Source: Isoperla grammatica (lineage: Eukaryota > Arthropoda > Insecta > Plecoptera > Perlodidae). From it: a stretch of DNA of 64,000 nucleotides. Below the pieces are notes generated by a model. It worked only from the letters and a program-made list of their open reading frames with translations. It did no database searches and had not been told where the DNA came from. The stretch spans positions 1-64,000 of the forward strand of contig CAMDTW010000347.1 of the NCBI GenBank assembly GCA_945910005.1, read 5' to 3'. This document shows positions 1-8,781 of this stretch, one piece after another (positions within the stretch are counted from its first letter, which is position 1; the number at the start of each line of letters is the position of its first letter). The position numbers were made by a program, and so were the translations under genes.

Positions 1-328
1 AAACAAATGGCCCATATCTCTGTCAGTTTTTTCAGATAGATGGTCGGAAATGGTTTCAATTGATTTGGACCTACGACTTCTGTTCTAAAAATACCGTACA
101 GTGGGGGTCTAGTCACAATGTAGGTAAGTGTCTTATACAATAAAAGGGCTTATATCTCAGTCAGTTTTACTGATAAAAAGTCGGAAACGGTTGAAGTCGA
201 TTAAGACGTATGATAAACATTTTAAAAACACCTCACAGGGGTGTCTAGCTAAAACTAGTTACAATGTGAGTTAGGCCCTTATACAACAAAAGGTCCCATA
301 TCTAAGTCAGTTTTACAGATAGGAGGTC
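1..328. repeat. Satellite of about 147 bp, left segment
   Basis: Two to three diverged units of a tandem repeat. Each has the order: cacctcacagtgggggtcta, then ctagtcacaatgtg, then aggccctaatacaacaaaag, then atctcagtcagttttac, then a ggtcgg-tatggtttcagt segment. The array runs off the left edge of the window and is cut at 328/329 by a LINE insertion. Units differ by many substitutions and small indels, so this is an old, non-homogenised array. Confidence 0.85.
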
Positions 329-915
329 TTTTTTTTTTTTTTTTTTTTTTTTAATTGTTTTACTTAACCAGATACATTGTTACAATTATCAACTCCGCAA
401 AGCTGCACACGCAACTTGACTGCAGAGTCTAATTCACAAACATTATTACATTTTTATCTTGGCACTTTCTCCTACTTTATCCAATTTATTCATTATAATG
501 CGTTAGAATGGTATAATTAAAATTAAAATTAAAAATAAAATAGCCTTATGATGATTGAAATACAAAAAACAAATGGTTACATTTTAACAGAATTGGAAAT
601 GTTTTTTTCTTATTAAGTATTAACACTTCATACATTATTTAGGATCCATATTTTTAACTGCTTCTTTACTTCATACATAGTTTTTAATTCTTGTAGTTCT
701 TTTGGTATCATATTTAAATATTTTGGAATCAGTATTCTTCTCTGTTGATTGCCATACTTGTTGAAGTTATTCTGAGGTATTATTAGTCTATCAGCGTGTC
801 TTGTGTTATATTGGTGGTTTGCTACTTCTCTATAATTCTTTGTGAAATAATTATTGACTAAAAATACATACGGAAACAATTGATATGAACAACAATTGAA
901 CAATTGAACAATTGA
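329..915 (-). mobile_element. 5'-truncated non-LTR retrotransposon (LINE) 3' end
   Basis: The insertion interrupts the 147-bp satellite. On the minus strand it ends in a 24-base poly(A) (T run at 329-352), which fits target-primed reverse transcription. It encodes the C-terminus of a non-LTR reverse transcriptase polyprotein (628-903) followed by about 275 bp of AT-rich 3' UTR. The truncated 5' end near 891-916 carries three copies of an 8-bp caattgaa repeat. No convincing target-site duplication is visible; satellite sequence resumes at about 916. Boundaries are accurate to about 10 bp. Confidence 0.75.
628..903 (-). pseudogene. Non-LTR reverse transcriptase C-terminal fragment
   Basis: A short open frame ending in a stop at 628 near the 3' end of a truncated LINE. 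The protein contains YNTRHADRLIIP followed by a conserved block around LIPKYLNMIPKELQELK and a Lys/Leu-rich end. This is the pattern of the extreme C-terminus of Jockey/CR1/L2-type non-LTR polyproteins (YxTR...P...WN.LP...K..FK..L), where the canonical WN-LP is here LN-IP. No palm motif or endonuclease is present because the element is 5' truncated, so it can have no activity. I assign the class from family knowledge of this tail block; the clade is not resolved. Confidence 0.65.
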
Positions 916-2139
916 TAGTCGGAAGTAGTTTAAATAGTTTTTGACGTATAATTACCATTCTTAAAACACTTCACAGTGGATGTATATTTACCACCAGTCA
1001 CAATGTGTGTTTGGTCCTAATACAACAAAAGGGCCCAAATCTCAGTCAGTTTTACAGATAGGAGGTCGGGTATGGTTTCAGTCAATTAATATGTTTGATA
1101 CCCGTTCTAAAAACACCTCACAAAGGGGGTACTATCCACAACTTGTCACAATGTGTGTGTTAGGCCCTAATACAATAAAAGGGCCCATATATCAGTCAGT
1201 TTTACAGACAGGATTTCGCATATGGTTTCAGTCGATTAAGACTTTTGATGACCGTGCTTAAAACACGCCACAAAACGGGAGTTAGCTACAACTAGTCACA
1301 ATGTGTGTTAAGCCCTTAAACAACAAAAGGGCCCATATCTCAGTCAGTTTGAAATATAGAAGGTCGGATATGGTTTCAGTTGATTAAGACGTACAATTAC
1401 CGTTCTAAAAACACCTCACAGTGGGGGTCTAGCTACAACTAGTCACAATGTGTGTTAGAACCTAATATATAAAAATGGCCCATATCTCAGTCAGTTTTAC
1501 AGACAGAAGGTCAAAAAAAAATTGAATAGTTTTTGACGTATAATAACCATTTTAAAAACACCTCACAGTGGGGGTCTAGCTACAACTAGTCACAATGTGT
1601 GTTTGGCCCTATTACAACAAAAGGGCCTATATCTCAGCCAGATTGACAGATAGGACGTCGGAAGGTGTTTTAATCGTTTTTGACGTACGATTACTATTTT
1701 TAACACACCTCACAGTGGCGGTCTACTTATAACTAGTCACAATGTGTGTTTGGCACTAATACAACAAAAGAGCCCATATCTCAGTCAGTTTTACATATAG
1801 AAGGTCGGATATGGTTTCAGTCGATTTATACGTATAATTACCGTTCTAAAAAACACCTCACAGTGGGGGTTTAGCTACAACTAGTCACAATGTGCGTTAG
1901 GCCCTAATATATCAAAAAGGCCCATATCTTAGTCAGTTTTACACATATGAGGTCGGATATGGTTATAATTGACTAAGACGTTTAATTACCATTGTAAAAA
2001 CACCTCACAGTGGGGGTCTAGCTAAAACTAGTCACAATGTGTGTTAGGCCCTAATATATCAAAAGGGCCCATATCTCAATCAGTTATACACATAGGAGGT
2101 CGGATATGGTTATAATTGACTAAGACGTATAATTACCAT
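916..2139. repeat. Satellite of about 147 bp, main segment
   Basis: About eight to nine consecutive units. The landmark cacaatgtgtg occurs near 1001, 1149, 1301, 1444, 1590, 1738, 1887 and 2034, a spacing of 143-152 bp. Conserved blocks are acctcacagtgggggtct, ctacaactagtcacaatgtg and cccatatctcagtcagtttt. The array is cut at 2139/2140 by a BEL/Pao element and continues at 8547. Short ORFs across it (for example 980-1261) are frame accidents. Confidence 0.9.
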
Positions 2140-2560
2140 TGTTCATGCAAATGTGTTGTAATTTTAGTTATGCCCGACAGATCGCATCAGCTGTCACTTT
2201 ACTCTTTCAATGTCTTTGCACCCACGCGTGAAGAAAGCGAATGTTGAGCTATTTTATCATTCCTAATATCTTTGCATTTTTTCATTGTTGTATTTTGTCG
2301 TCCATTTTTACATCCTCGCGTCGTGTAGAAATATGGTCGCTTTTATTCTCATTTTCACATGTGTTCAACACACATAATTCATGTATTGTAGTTGTTACTC
2401 AAGAATATAAGTGTAATGTGTTATTTGTGCTAATATATTCCTTTTGCTTTCACGTGTATTTTGTGTATGTGCGGATTATGTCTGAACTCGACCTTGTGTT
2501 AACAGTCCACCTATTTATTGCCTCAGTGTTGGTCCTCCGTACTCTTATTCTTCCCCTACA
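2140..2560 (+). repeat. BEL/Pao 5' LTR
   Basis: 421 bp, from TGTTCATGCAAATG to CCCCTACA. It matches 8126-8546 at equal length with about 12 substitutions and no indel. It would carry the element's promoter and polyadenylation signals. The 143-codon ORF starting at 2241 lies mostly within the LTR and is not expected to be coding. Confidence 0.95.
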
Positions 2561-2563
2561 TTT

Positions 2564-2581
2564 TGGTCGCACCGGGCCGCA
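2564..2581 (+). other. Candidate primer-binding site of the BEL/Pao element
   Basis: TGGTCGCACCGGGCCGC begins 3 bp after the 5' LTR. The TGG complements a tRNA CCA end, as expected for minus-strand priming. I could not match the remainder confidently to a particular tRNA from memory (an Arg-type acceptor is possible). Confidence 0.6.
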
Positions 2582-2875
2582 TATACAATTTACATTATTT
2601 CCACGTGGAAATTATAAACTGTTCTTGAATTCATCGTCGACGGCACCTTCGTTATCCTTCTACATAGCCTAGGCATAGGCCTACGCTAGGCCTAGTTCGT
2701 CTGCACCCGGCCTTCCCATGGGGCCCCAGATATTGCAGCTCAAAGTATATCTTGCAACTCTCGTGGAACTTCTCCTGTCATGGACAGACTTCTTCTAGTC
2801 ACAGTCGTCACAACTCAGATAAGCTATTAACTGTCTCTCATTTCTGTTCTATCCTAGTTCTTTGTTTCTGGCACC

Positions 2876-3040
2876 ATGAATGACCAAATAAAAAGTGAGT
2901 TAATTAAACGGCGTGGCGTAGTCAAAGCTAGGCTTACACGCATACACACGTTCATAAACAACGTAGACAATCAGTCAAATCTAAGTGCAATCAGAGTTAG
3001 ATTTGAAAAAAAAAAAAAAAGAAATACAAACACAGCTTGA
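2876..3040 (+). pseudogene. BEL/Pao gag start, split from the main frame
   Basis: This is the first good ATG after the leader (context gcaccATGa). It opens a 54-codon frame with a basic, helical N-terminus (KSELIKRRGVVKARL...) typical of BEL/Pao Gag starts. The frame runs into a 15-A homopolymer at 3006-3020 and stops at 3038-3040. The long polyprotein frame continues just past the same A run in another phase, so one base of homopolymer length separates the true start from the rest. Either the copy carries a slippage mutation, the run is miscounted in the assembly, or expression needs slippage on the A run. No ATG start exists in the downstream frame before about 3077. Confidence 0.7.
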
Positions 3041-6000
3041 AATAGAAGACACTGAAGCTGACTCAGAGCATGAAATGTATGAATCAGAATTTGAAAGTTT
3101 ATATTTTGACACTAATGCGAAATCAAACGACTTATTTGCTCCTGTTACGCTTTTAAGTGATGCCTGCACTGTTAATGGCGCTCAAGTACACAAACATATT
3201 CTCAAACTGCCAAATATAAATCTACCAGATTTCTCAGGTGACTACACTCGTTGGTCACAATACAAAGACACATATGTCGCACTCATACATAACAATGCAA
3301 CTCTTACGGATGTTCATAAGTTTCATGATCTTCTATCATCATTACGTGATGAACCTCTACAGCTGATCAAAAATCTCCCATTATCCTCAGCCAATTACAT
3401 CATTGCATGGGAAATGATTGTCAAAAGATACGAAAACAAAAAATTGATATCTCAGAAACATATCAATACTCTTCTTAATCTTCCACATGCACGAGCGAAC
3501 TCCGCTCATGAACCTAGACAGTTAGTTAATGAACTTACAAGCAATCTCAATGCTATTCAAGCGCTCAATTTGAATATCGAAATTCATGAGCTTCTACTGA
3601 TTCAACTCACCCTAGGAAAACTAGACATGCAAACTAGGCGTGATTTTGAAACATCACAATCGGAATCGGAATGTTCCACACTCAAGTGCTTATGTGACTT
3701 TCTTGACAAGAGGTCACAGACTATAGAGCTTACTCAAGCAAGGGTTGACATTCCTCAAAGCAAGCCTAATAAACATACGTATGTCGCTACCGGTACTAAC
3801 AATACCGAATGTTTGCATTGTGGTAATAAACATTACTTATACAATTGTAAATCATTTCGCGATCTGTCAGTAGCACATAGATGGCCATTCATTAATTCTA
3901 ACAATGCTTGTGCCAACTGCTTTGCTATCGATCATGAGGTCAACGCATGCGAATTTCCTAGCTATTGTAAGTGTGGAAAAAAGCACAGCATCTTATTACA
4001 TGATTCTAAACAAGGGCCTCAAGGTCAAACGCAGATAAACAAACAACTGACCAATACTCAATATAGCAATCGCACACCTGCGTCAATGCAAAGTAACAAT
4101 CACTTTACCAATCATTCAGAAAACAATAGGTCTACTAGCGATGCTAGTGCAGGAAGCTACTGTTCCTTTAAGGCTAAACCTACACACCAAGTGTTGTTAG
4201 CTACAGCACAAGTCTATGCTCTAAATAAATTTCGTAATTTAATCAAATGTCGAGCACTGCTCGACTCAGCAAGTCAAGCCTCTTTCATCACTCTTGAGTT
4301 AACTAACAAACTTCAACTCAAAAAAGAAGTCAGTCACACATCTATTCAGGGTATTAACAACACAAGTTCAACAACTACCTACACTGTTAGTGTAACAGTA
4401 AAATCAACTATTAGCAATCACACAACTAAAATCGATTGTTTCATCTTGCCAAAAATTAGGGGAAATCTACCGTCGGTTCCCATCGATTGTAGCACATGGA
4501 ACATTCCTCATAACATTGTAGGCCTAGCAGATCCTGATTTCGACAATCCAGGTGAAATCCAACTGCTGATAGGTGCAGAACACTACTACGACCTTCTCCA
4601 ATCGAGTTCACTCATTCGCCCAGGTTTCCCTACAATTCAAGAGACAAAACTTGGTTGGGTCCTCGGTGGAAGGGTTCCCGGTTTGACTATCGAGCAGTCT
4701 CTGAAACCTGCACATACGTATTTCGTTAGTACGGAAAAAATTGATCAACAACTTAAGCGCTTTTGGGAAATTGAAGGTAGGCCTATTCCAAAACCTTTCA
4801 CTACAAAGGAAGAACGTGATTGTGAAAATCAATTCTTAAACAATACGACTCGTAACGCTCAAGGAAAACTTATTGTTCGTCTTCCATTGAAAGAAGACAG
4901 GAGTCAACTCGGTGACTCGAGACCTCAAGCAATGCGGCGGTATCAACAATTGGAACGTCACCTTAATTCAAATAGCGTCGCAAAGGAAGACTACAATAAG
5001 TTTCTTCATGAATACCAAGAACTTGGTCATTTGCAACCAGTCGACAGTGCACCAGATGAAACTGGTACTTGTTACTACTTACCTCACCATGCAGTATTCA
5101 AACAATCTACTACAAGTCATATACGTGTCGTTTTCGATGGATCGGCAAAATCTAGCACCGGCAAGTCACTAAATGATTTACTAAAACTAGGACCTACAAT
5201 ACAAGACGACTTGTGCTCAATTGTCTTGCGTTTCAGAACACATCTGATAGCTTTCAGCGCCGACATTGTTAAAATGTACAGACAAATAAATGTGCATCCT
5301 GACGATTGGAATTTACAACGCATCTTATGGAGAGAATCTACTAATGAACCCATAAGAGAATACCAACTGACTACAGTAACTTATGGTACAAAAACTGCAC
5401 CCTTTTTATCTACACGATGCTTACACCATTTAGCAGACTTGGAAGCTAAAAATTATCCTAAGGCATCTTTGATACTCAAAAATGATTTCTACGTAGATGA
5501 CTGTCTTTCAGGAGCAAACAATTTAGAAGACGCTCTAAAACTTCAGCAAGATTTGAAATCTTTACTGGCCAGTGGAGGCTTTTTACTACGTAAATGGTGC
5601 TCAAACCATTCTGCTCTTTTGGAGTCAGTTCCAGAAGAAGATCGTGAAATTAACCTTCCACTGCAATTCGAACGAGAAGATTGTATCAAAACTCTAGGAC
5701 TGCTTTGGCATCCTGCTTCTGATATCTTTCAAATAATCAATGGTCCAACCAAGCCACAGTTACAACAAGTATCACTAGCTACTAAACGCAAAGTGTTATC
5801 TATTATTTCTGCCATTTTCGATCCACTAGGACTAATTAGTCCTATTGTCATCAATTGCAAGATCTTTCTACAGCACCTGTGGATAGAACGGTTAGACTTG
5901 GATGATGTCTTACCCGTCTCTCTAAACACAAAATGGCAGAATATCTGCAATCAACTTCCTACCATAAGCAACATAAAGGTTCAACGACTAGTATTAGTGA

Positions 6001-8066
6001 CAGGAGTCATCACCGATATCCAGTTACACGGCTTTTCTGATGCTTCTGAAAAAGCTTTCGGAGCTTGCATATATCTCCGATCGACCAACAATGAAGGTCA
6101 TACTGCTACCCACTTACTTTACTCTAAATCAAAGGTAGCACCTTTGAAACGAATCACACTTCCACGATTGGAATTATGCGGCGCACTTTTACTCGCCAAA
6201 CTTTTTAACAAAACAGTTGAATCGCTTCATCTTGACATTAATTCCAGTTTCCTCTGGACAGACTCAACACTCGGTCTTGCTTGGATTAAAGCTCATCCGT
6301 ACAAATGGAAAACATTCATTGCAAACAGAGTCACAGAAATACAAGAACTCACTGCAAATGCAAAATGGGCACACATCGCATCAGCACAAAATCCTGCAGA
6401 TTTGATTTCTAGAGGAACCTCTCCAGACATTCTTGCTACTTGTAAATTGTGGTGGCATGGACCTCAATGGTTGTCACAAGACCCATCATTATGGCCAATA
6501 TCAATCATGCAGCCCATCGCGTTAGAAGACCTGCCAGAACAACAAACTTCAACCATCACCCTCATGGCAATTAAGCCAAAAGATGACGTCATCCATAAAT
6601 TTTCAAGGTTGACTAAATTGCAACGAGTCATTGCTTATTGCATTCGATTTTGCTACAATTCCAGAAGGCCACCTTCGGAGAGAAATCATTCGACACTCTC
6701 TGTCACAGAGTTAAATAACTCATTAAAAGCATGCATCAAACTAGCTCAAGGTGTTGTATACTCATCAGAAATTCATGCATTGTCATCATCAAGGGAACTC
6801 TCCAACAAAAGCAGTATCAAAAACTTATATCCTTTCTTGGATAGTAAAGGTATCCTAAGACTCGGAGGAAGACTTCAAAAATCTTTGCTGCCATTCGAAT
6901 CTAAACATCAAATGATTATTCCAACACGGCATCATCTCACCAAACTTCTCATTATGCACGAGCATTTACGATTATTACATGCTTCATCACAAATGTTGAC
7001 GTCATCACTTCAACAACGCTACTGGATACCGTCCATTAGACGATTACTTCGATCAACATTGCATCAATGTTTACCATGCTACAAGTTGAAAACCACAAAT
7101 ACACAGCAACTCATGGGAGAGTTACCTACTCCCAGAATACAACCGGCTCGACCTTTCTTAAACACAGGAATTGATTATACAGGACCCTTTTTCATAAAGC
7201 AAGGATCCACACGCAGTAAAATAAAATTGAAGGCATATATTGCTATCTTCGTTTGCCTTGCTACTAAGGCTGTACACATTGAATTAGTCAGCGACATGAC
7301 TACTGAAGCATTCATCGCTGCATTAAAGCGTTTCACGTCACGAAGAGGAAAATGTTCCAACATATATAGCGATAACGGAACAAACTTTGTTGGTGCTAAT
7401 CATCAGCTAGCTGATCTCAGCAAACTACTGAAGTCAAGGTCTCATCAAGAAACTCTGCAAAATTACAATTCTCATGAAAATTGTAATTGGTTTTTCATAC
7501 CACCTCGCTCTCCACACTTCGGAGGCCTGTGGGAGGCTGCGGTTAAATCTCTCAAATATCATCTCAAAAGGGTGATAGGAAATAACTCACTCACATTTGA
7601 ACAAATGTCCACAATACTCACACAAATTGAAGCTTGTTTAAATTCACGCCCACTTATCGTAAACTCCAATGATCCTCATGATATATCTTATCTTAGTCCG
7701 GGTCATTTTCTCATTGGTGAAGCTATTACCTCAATACCTGAACCTAACCTAATTGATAGTTCAGTTCATGCTTTAAATAGATGGCAACAGCTTCAACAAT
7801 ACATGCAGCTCATCTGGAAGAAATGGTCCACCGACTACCTTCACACTATGCAGCAGAGGCAGAAATGGTCCAGTTCCAGCCCAAACCTTGTTGAAGGCAC
7901 CGTGGTTCTTGTGAAAGAAGAGAACCTACAACCTCTACAGTGGGAACTCGCCATAATCACTGCTCTGCATCCTGGTCAAGATGGAAAAGTTCGAGTGGTT
8001 ACCATCAAGACTCCTCGTGGACACTTCAAGCGACCAATAGTTAACCTGTGTCCCCTTCCTATATAA
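2985..8066 (+). CDS. gag-pol: BEL/Pao gag-pol polyprotein
   Basis: 1,693 codons without an internal stop. Domains in order, approximate residues: DUF1759-type Gag domain 75-175 (LPDFSGDYTRW); cysteine/histidine knuckles about 275-335 (CLHCGNKHYLYNC, then CANC and CKCGKKH); retropepsin-like protease about 425 with LLDSASQASFI, that is D-S-A instead of D-[ST]-G; reverse transcriptase about 700-900 with catalytic FYVDD near 837; RNase H about 1015-1130 (FSDAS, LPRLELCGA, TDST); integrase H2C2 zinc module about 1305-1365; integrase core with D (GIDYTGP, ~1398), D (YSDNGTNF, ~1463) and E (GGLWEAAV, ~1517); a DUF5641-like C-terminal domain 1575-1693. The order and the GGLWEAAVK block are characteristic of BEL/Pao. 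The frame begins with GTG at 2985 only because the A15 run separates it from the ATG at 2876; GTG is not a credible eukaryotic start. The polyprotein would make particles, cDNA and integrate it. Apart from the frame break all catalytic residues look present. Confidence 0.93.
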   Translation: MQSELDLKKKKKEIQTQLEIEDTEADSEHEMYESEFESLYFDTNAKSNDLFAPVTLLSDACTVNGAQVHKHILKLPNINLPDFSGDYTRWSQYKDTYVALIHNNATLTDVHKFHDLLSSLRDEPLQLIKNLPLSSANYIIAWEMIVKRYENKKLISQKHINTLLNLPHARANSAHEPRQLVNELTSNLNAIQALNLNIEIHELLLIQLTLGKLDMQTRRDFETSQSESECSTLKCLCDFLDKRSQTIELTQARVDIPQSKPNKHTYVATGTNNTECLHCGNKHYLYNCKSFRDLSVAHRWPFINSNNACANCFAIDHEVNACEFPSYCKCGKKHSILLHDSKQGPQGQTQINKQLTNTQYSNRTPASMQSNNHFTNHSENNRSTSDASAGSYCSFKAKPTHQVLLATAQVYALNKFRNLIKCRALLDSASQASFITLELTNKLQLKKEVSHTSIQGINNTSSTTTYTVSVTVKSTISNHTTKIDCFILPKIRGNLPSVPIDCSTWNIPHNIVGLADPDFDNPGEIQLLIGAEHYYDLLQSSSLIRPGFPTIQETKLGWVLGGRVPGLTIEQSLKPAHTYFVSTEKIDQQLKRFWEIEGRPIPKPFTTKEERDCENQFLNNTTRNAQGKLIVRLPLKEDRSQLGDSRPQAMRRYQQLERHLNSNSVAKEDYNKFLHEYQELGHLQPVDSAPDETGTCYYLPHHAVFKQSTTSHIRVVFDGSAKSSTGKSLNDLLKLGPTIQDDLCSIVLRFRTHLIAFSADIVKMYRQINVHPDDWNLQRILWRESTNEPIREYQLTTVTYGTKTAPFLSTRCLHHLADLEAKNYPKASLILKNDFYVDDCLSGANNLEDALKLQQDLKSLLASGGFLLRKWCSNHSALLESVPEEDREINLPLQFEREDCIKTLGLLWHPASDIFQIINGPTKPQLQQVSLATKRKVLSIISAIFDPLGLISPIVINCKIFLQHLWIERLDLDDVLPVSLNTKWQNICNQLPTISNIKVQRLVLVTGVITDIQLHGFSDASEKAFGACIYLRSTNNEGHTATHLLYSKSKVAPLKRITLPRLELCGALLLAKLFNKTVESLHLDINSSFLWTDSTLGLAWIKAHPYKWKTFIANRVTEIQELTANAKWAHIASAQNPADLISRGTSPDILATCKLWWHGPQWLSQDPSLWPISIMQPIALEDLPEQQTSTITLMAIKPKDDVIHKFSRLTKLQRVIAYCIRFCYNSRRPPSERNHSTLSVTELNNSLKACIKLAQGVVYSSEIHALSSSRELSNKSSIKNLYPFLDSKGILRLGGRLQKSLLPFESKHQMIIPTRHHLTKLLIMHEHLRLLHASSQMLTSSLQQRYWIPSIRRLLRSTLHQCLPCYKLKTTNTQQLMGELPTPRIQPARPFLNTGIDYTGPFFIKQGSTRSKIKLKAYIAIFVCLATKAVHIELVSDMTTEAFIAALKRFTSRRGKCSNIYSDNGTNFVGANHQLADLSKLLKSRSHQETLQNYNSHENCNWFFIPPRSPHFGGLWEAAVKSLKYHLKRVIGNNSLTFEQMSTILTQIEACLNSRPLIVNSNDPHDISYLSPGHFLIGEAITSIPEPNLIDSSVHALNRWQQLQQYMQLIWKKWSTDYLHTMQQRQKWSSSSPNLVEGTVVLVKEENLQPLQWELAIITALHPGQDGKVRVVTIKTPRGHFKRPIVNLCPLPI

Positions 8067-8125
8067 GCAACTTTTTGCACTCCTTTTTTCATTATTCAAA
8101 AATATTCATTTTTTGGGCCCCAGTA

Positions 8126-8546
8126 TGTTCATGCAAATGTGTTGTAATTTTAGTTATGCCCGACAGATCGCATCAGCTGTCACTTTACTCTTTCAATGTC
8201 TTTGCACCCATGCGTGAAGAAAGCGAATGTTGAGCTATTTTATCTTTCCTAATATCTTTGCATTTTTTCATTGTTGTATTTTGTCGTCCATTTTTACATG
8301 CTCGCGTCGTGTAGAAATATTGTCGCTTTTATTCTCATTTCCACATGTGTACAACAAACATTATTCATGTATTGTAGTTGTTACTCAAGAATATAAGTGT
8401 AATGTGTTATTTGTGCTAATATATTCCTTTTGCTTTCACGTGTATTTTGTGTATGTGCGGATTATTTCTGAACTCGACCTAGTGTTTACAGTCCACCTAT
8501 TTATTGCCTCAGTGCTGGTCCTCCGTACTCTTATTCTTCCCCTACA
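8126..8546 (+). repeat. BEL/Pao 3' LTR
   Basis: 421 bp, starting TGTTCATGCAAATG and ending CCTACA, followed by the target-site duplication accat at 8547-8551. It lies 59 bp after the gag-pol stop. Differences from the 5' LTR are scattered substitutions, for example acgcg/atgcg and gttcaac/gtacaac. Confidence 0.95.
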
Positions 8547-8628
8547 ACCATTCTAAAAACACCTCACAGTGGGGGTCTAGCTACAACTAGTCACAATGTG
8601 TGTCACGCCCCAATACAACAATAGACCC
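8547..8628. repeat. Satellite of about 147 bp, remnant between two LTR elements
   Basis: Resumes exactly where the BEL/Pao target duplication ends: accattctaaaaacacctca, then cacagtgggggtctagctac, then the cacaatgtgtg landmark. It stops at 8628 where the Ty3/gypsy LTR begins, and does not resume on the other side of that element. Confidence 0.88.
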
Positions 8629-8781
8629 TGTTAATTCATGAGAGTTGCGAGATGAACTGAACTTTATTGTTGGCCTCCTTCCTTTGTTGCACACATGTAA
8701 ACAAATAGGTGACAGACAGGTGTACCAACTTCTGACAATGACAGCTAGTGATAAGCTGTCAGTAAAGACAAACCTCCAACA
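8629..8781 (-). repeat. Ty3/gypsy 3' LTR
   Basis: 153 bp; on the plus strand it starts tgttaattcatgag and ends aaacctccaaca. On the coding strand an AATAAA polyadenylation signal sits at plus-strand 8663-8668. The gag-pol stop codon (8745-8747) lies inside this LTR. Confidence 0.95.

Larger units (their letters stand above)
2140..8546 (+). mobile_element. BEL/Pao LTR retrotransposon, near-complete
   Basis: The 6,407-bp element has 421-bp direct LTRs starting TG and ending CA, and a 5-bp target-site duplication, accat, at 2135-2139 and 8547-8551. Order: 5' LTR, primer-binding-site candidate, about 300-bp leader, gag-pol in one long frame, a 59-bp spacer and the 3' LTR. Domain order gag, protease, RT, RNase H, integrase and the divergent C-terminal domain mark it as BEL/Pao (Belpaoviridae). 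It inserted into a 147-bp satellite unit, and both sides of the interrupted unit match. The two LTRs differ at about a dozen positions by eye (roughly 97% identical), so insertion is moderately recent. The only clear lesion is a frame break in an A15 run near the gag start. No good polypurine tract is seen before the 3' LTR. Confidence 0.95.

Noticed and set aside
2241..2672. 143-codon ORF in the BEL/Pao 5' LTR
   Set aside because: Lies mainly in the LTR; the equivalent frame in the 3' LTR is shorter and differs, and the protein matches nothing.
2985..2987. GTG as the start of the BEL/Pao polyprotein
   Set aside because: Eukaryotic initiation at GTG is improbable; the ATG at 2876 gives the Gag-like N-terminus, with a phase break at the A15 run.
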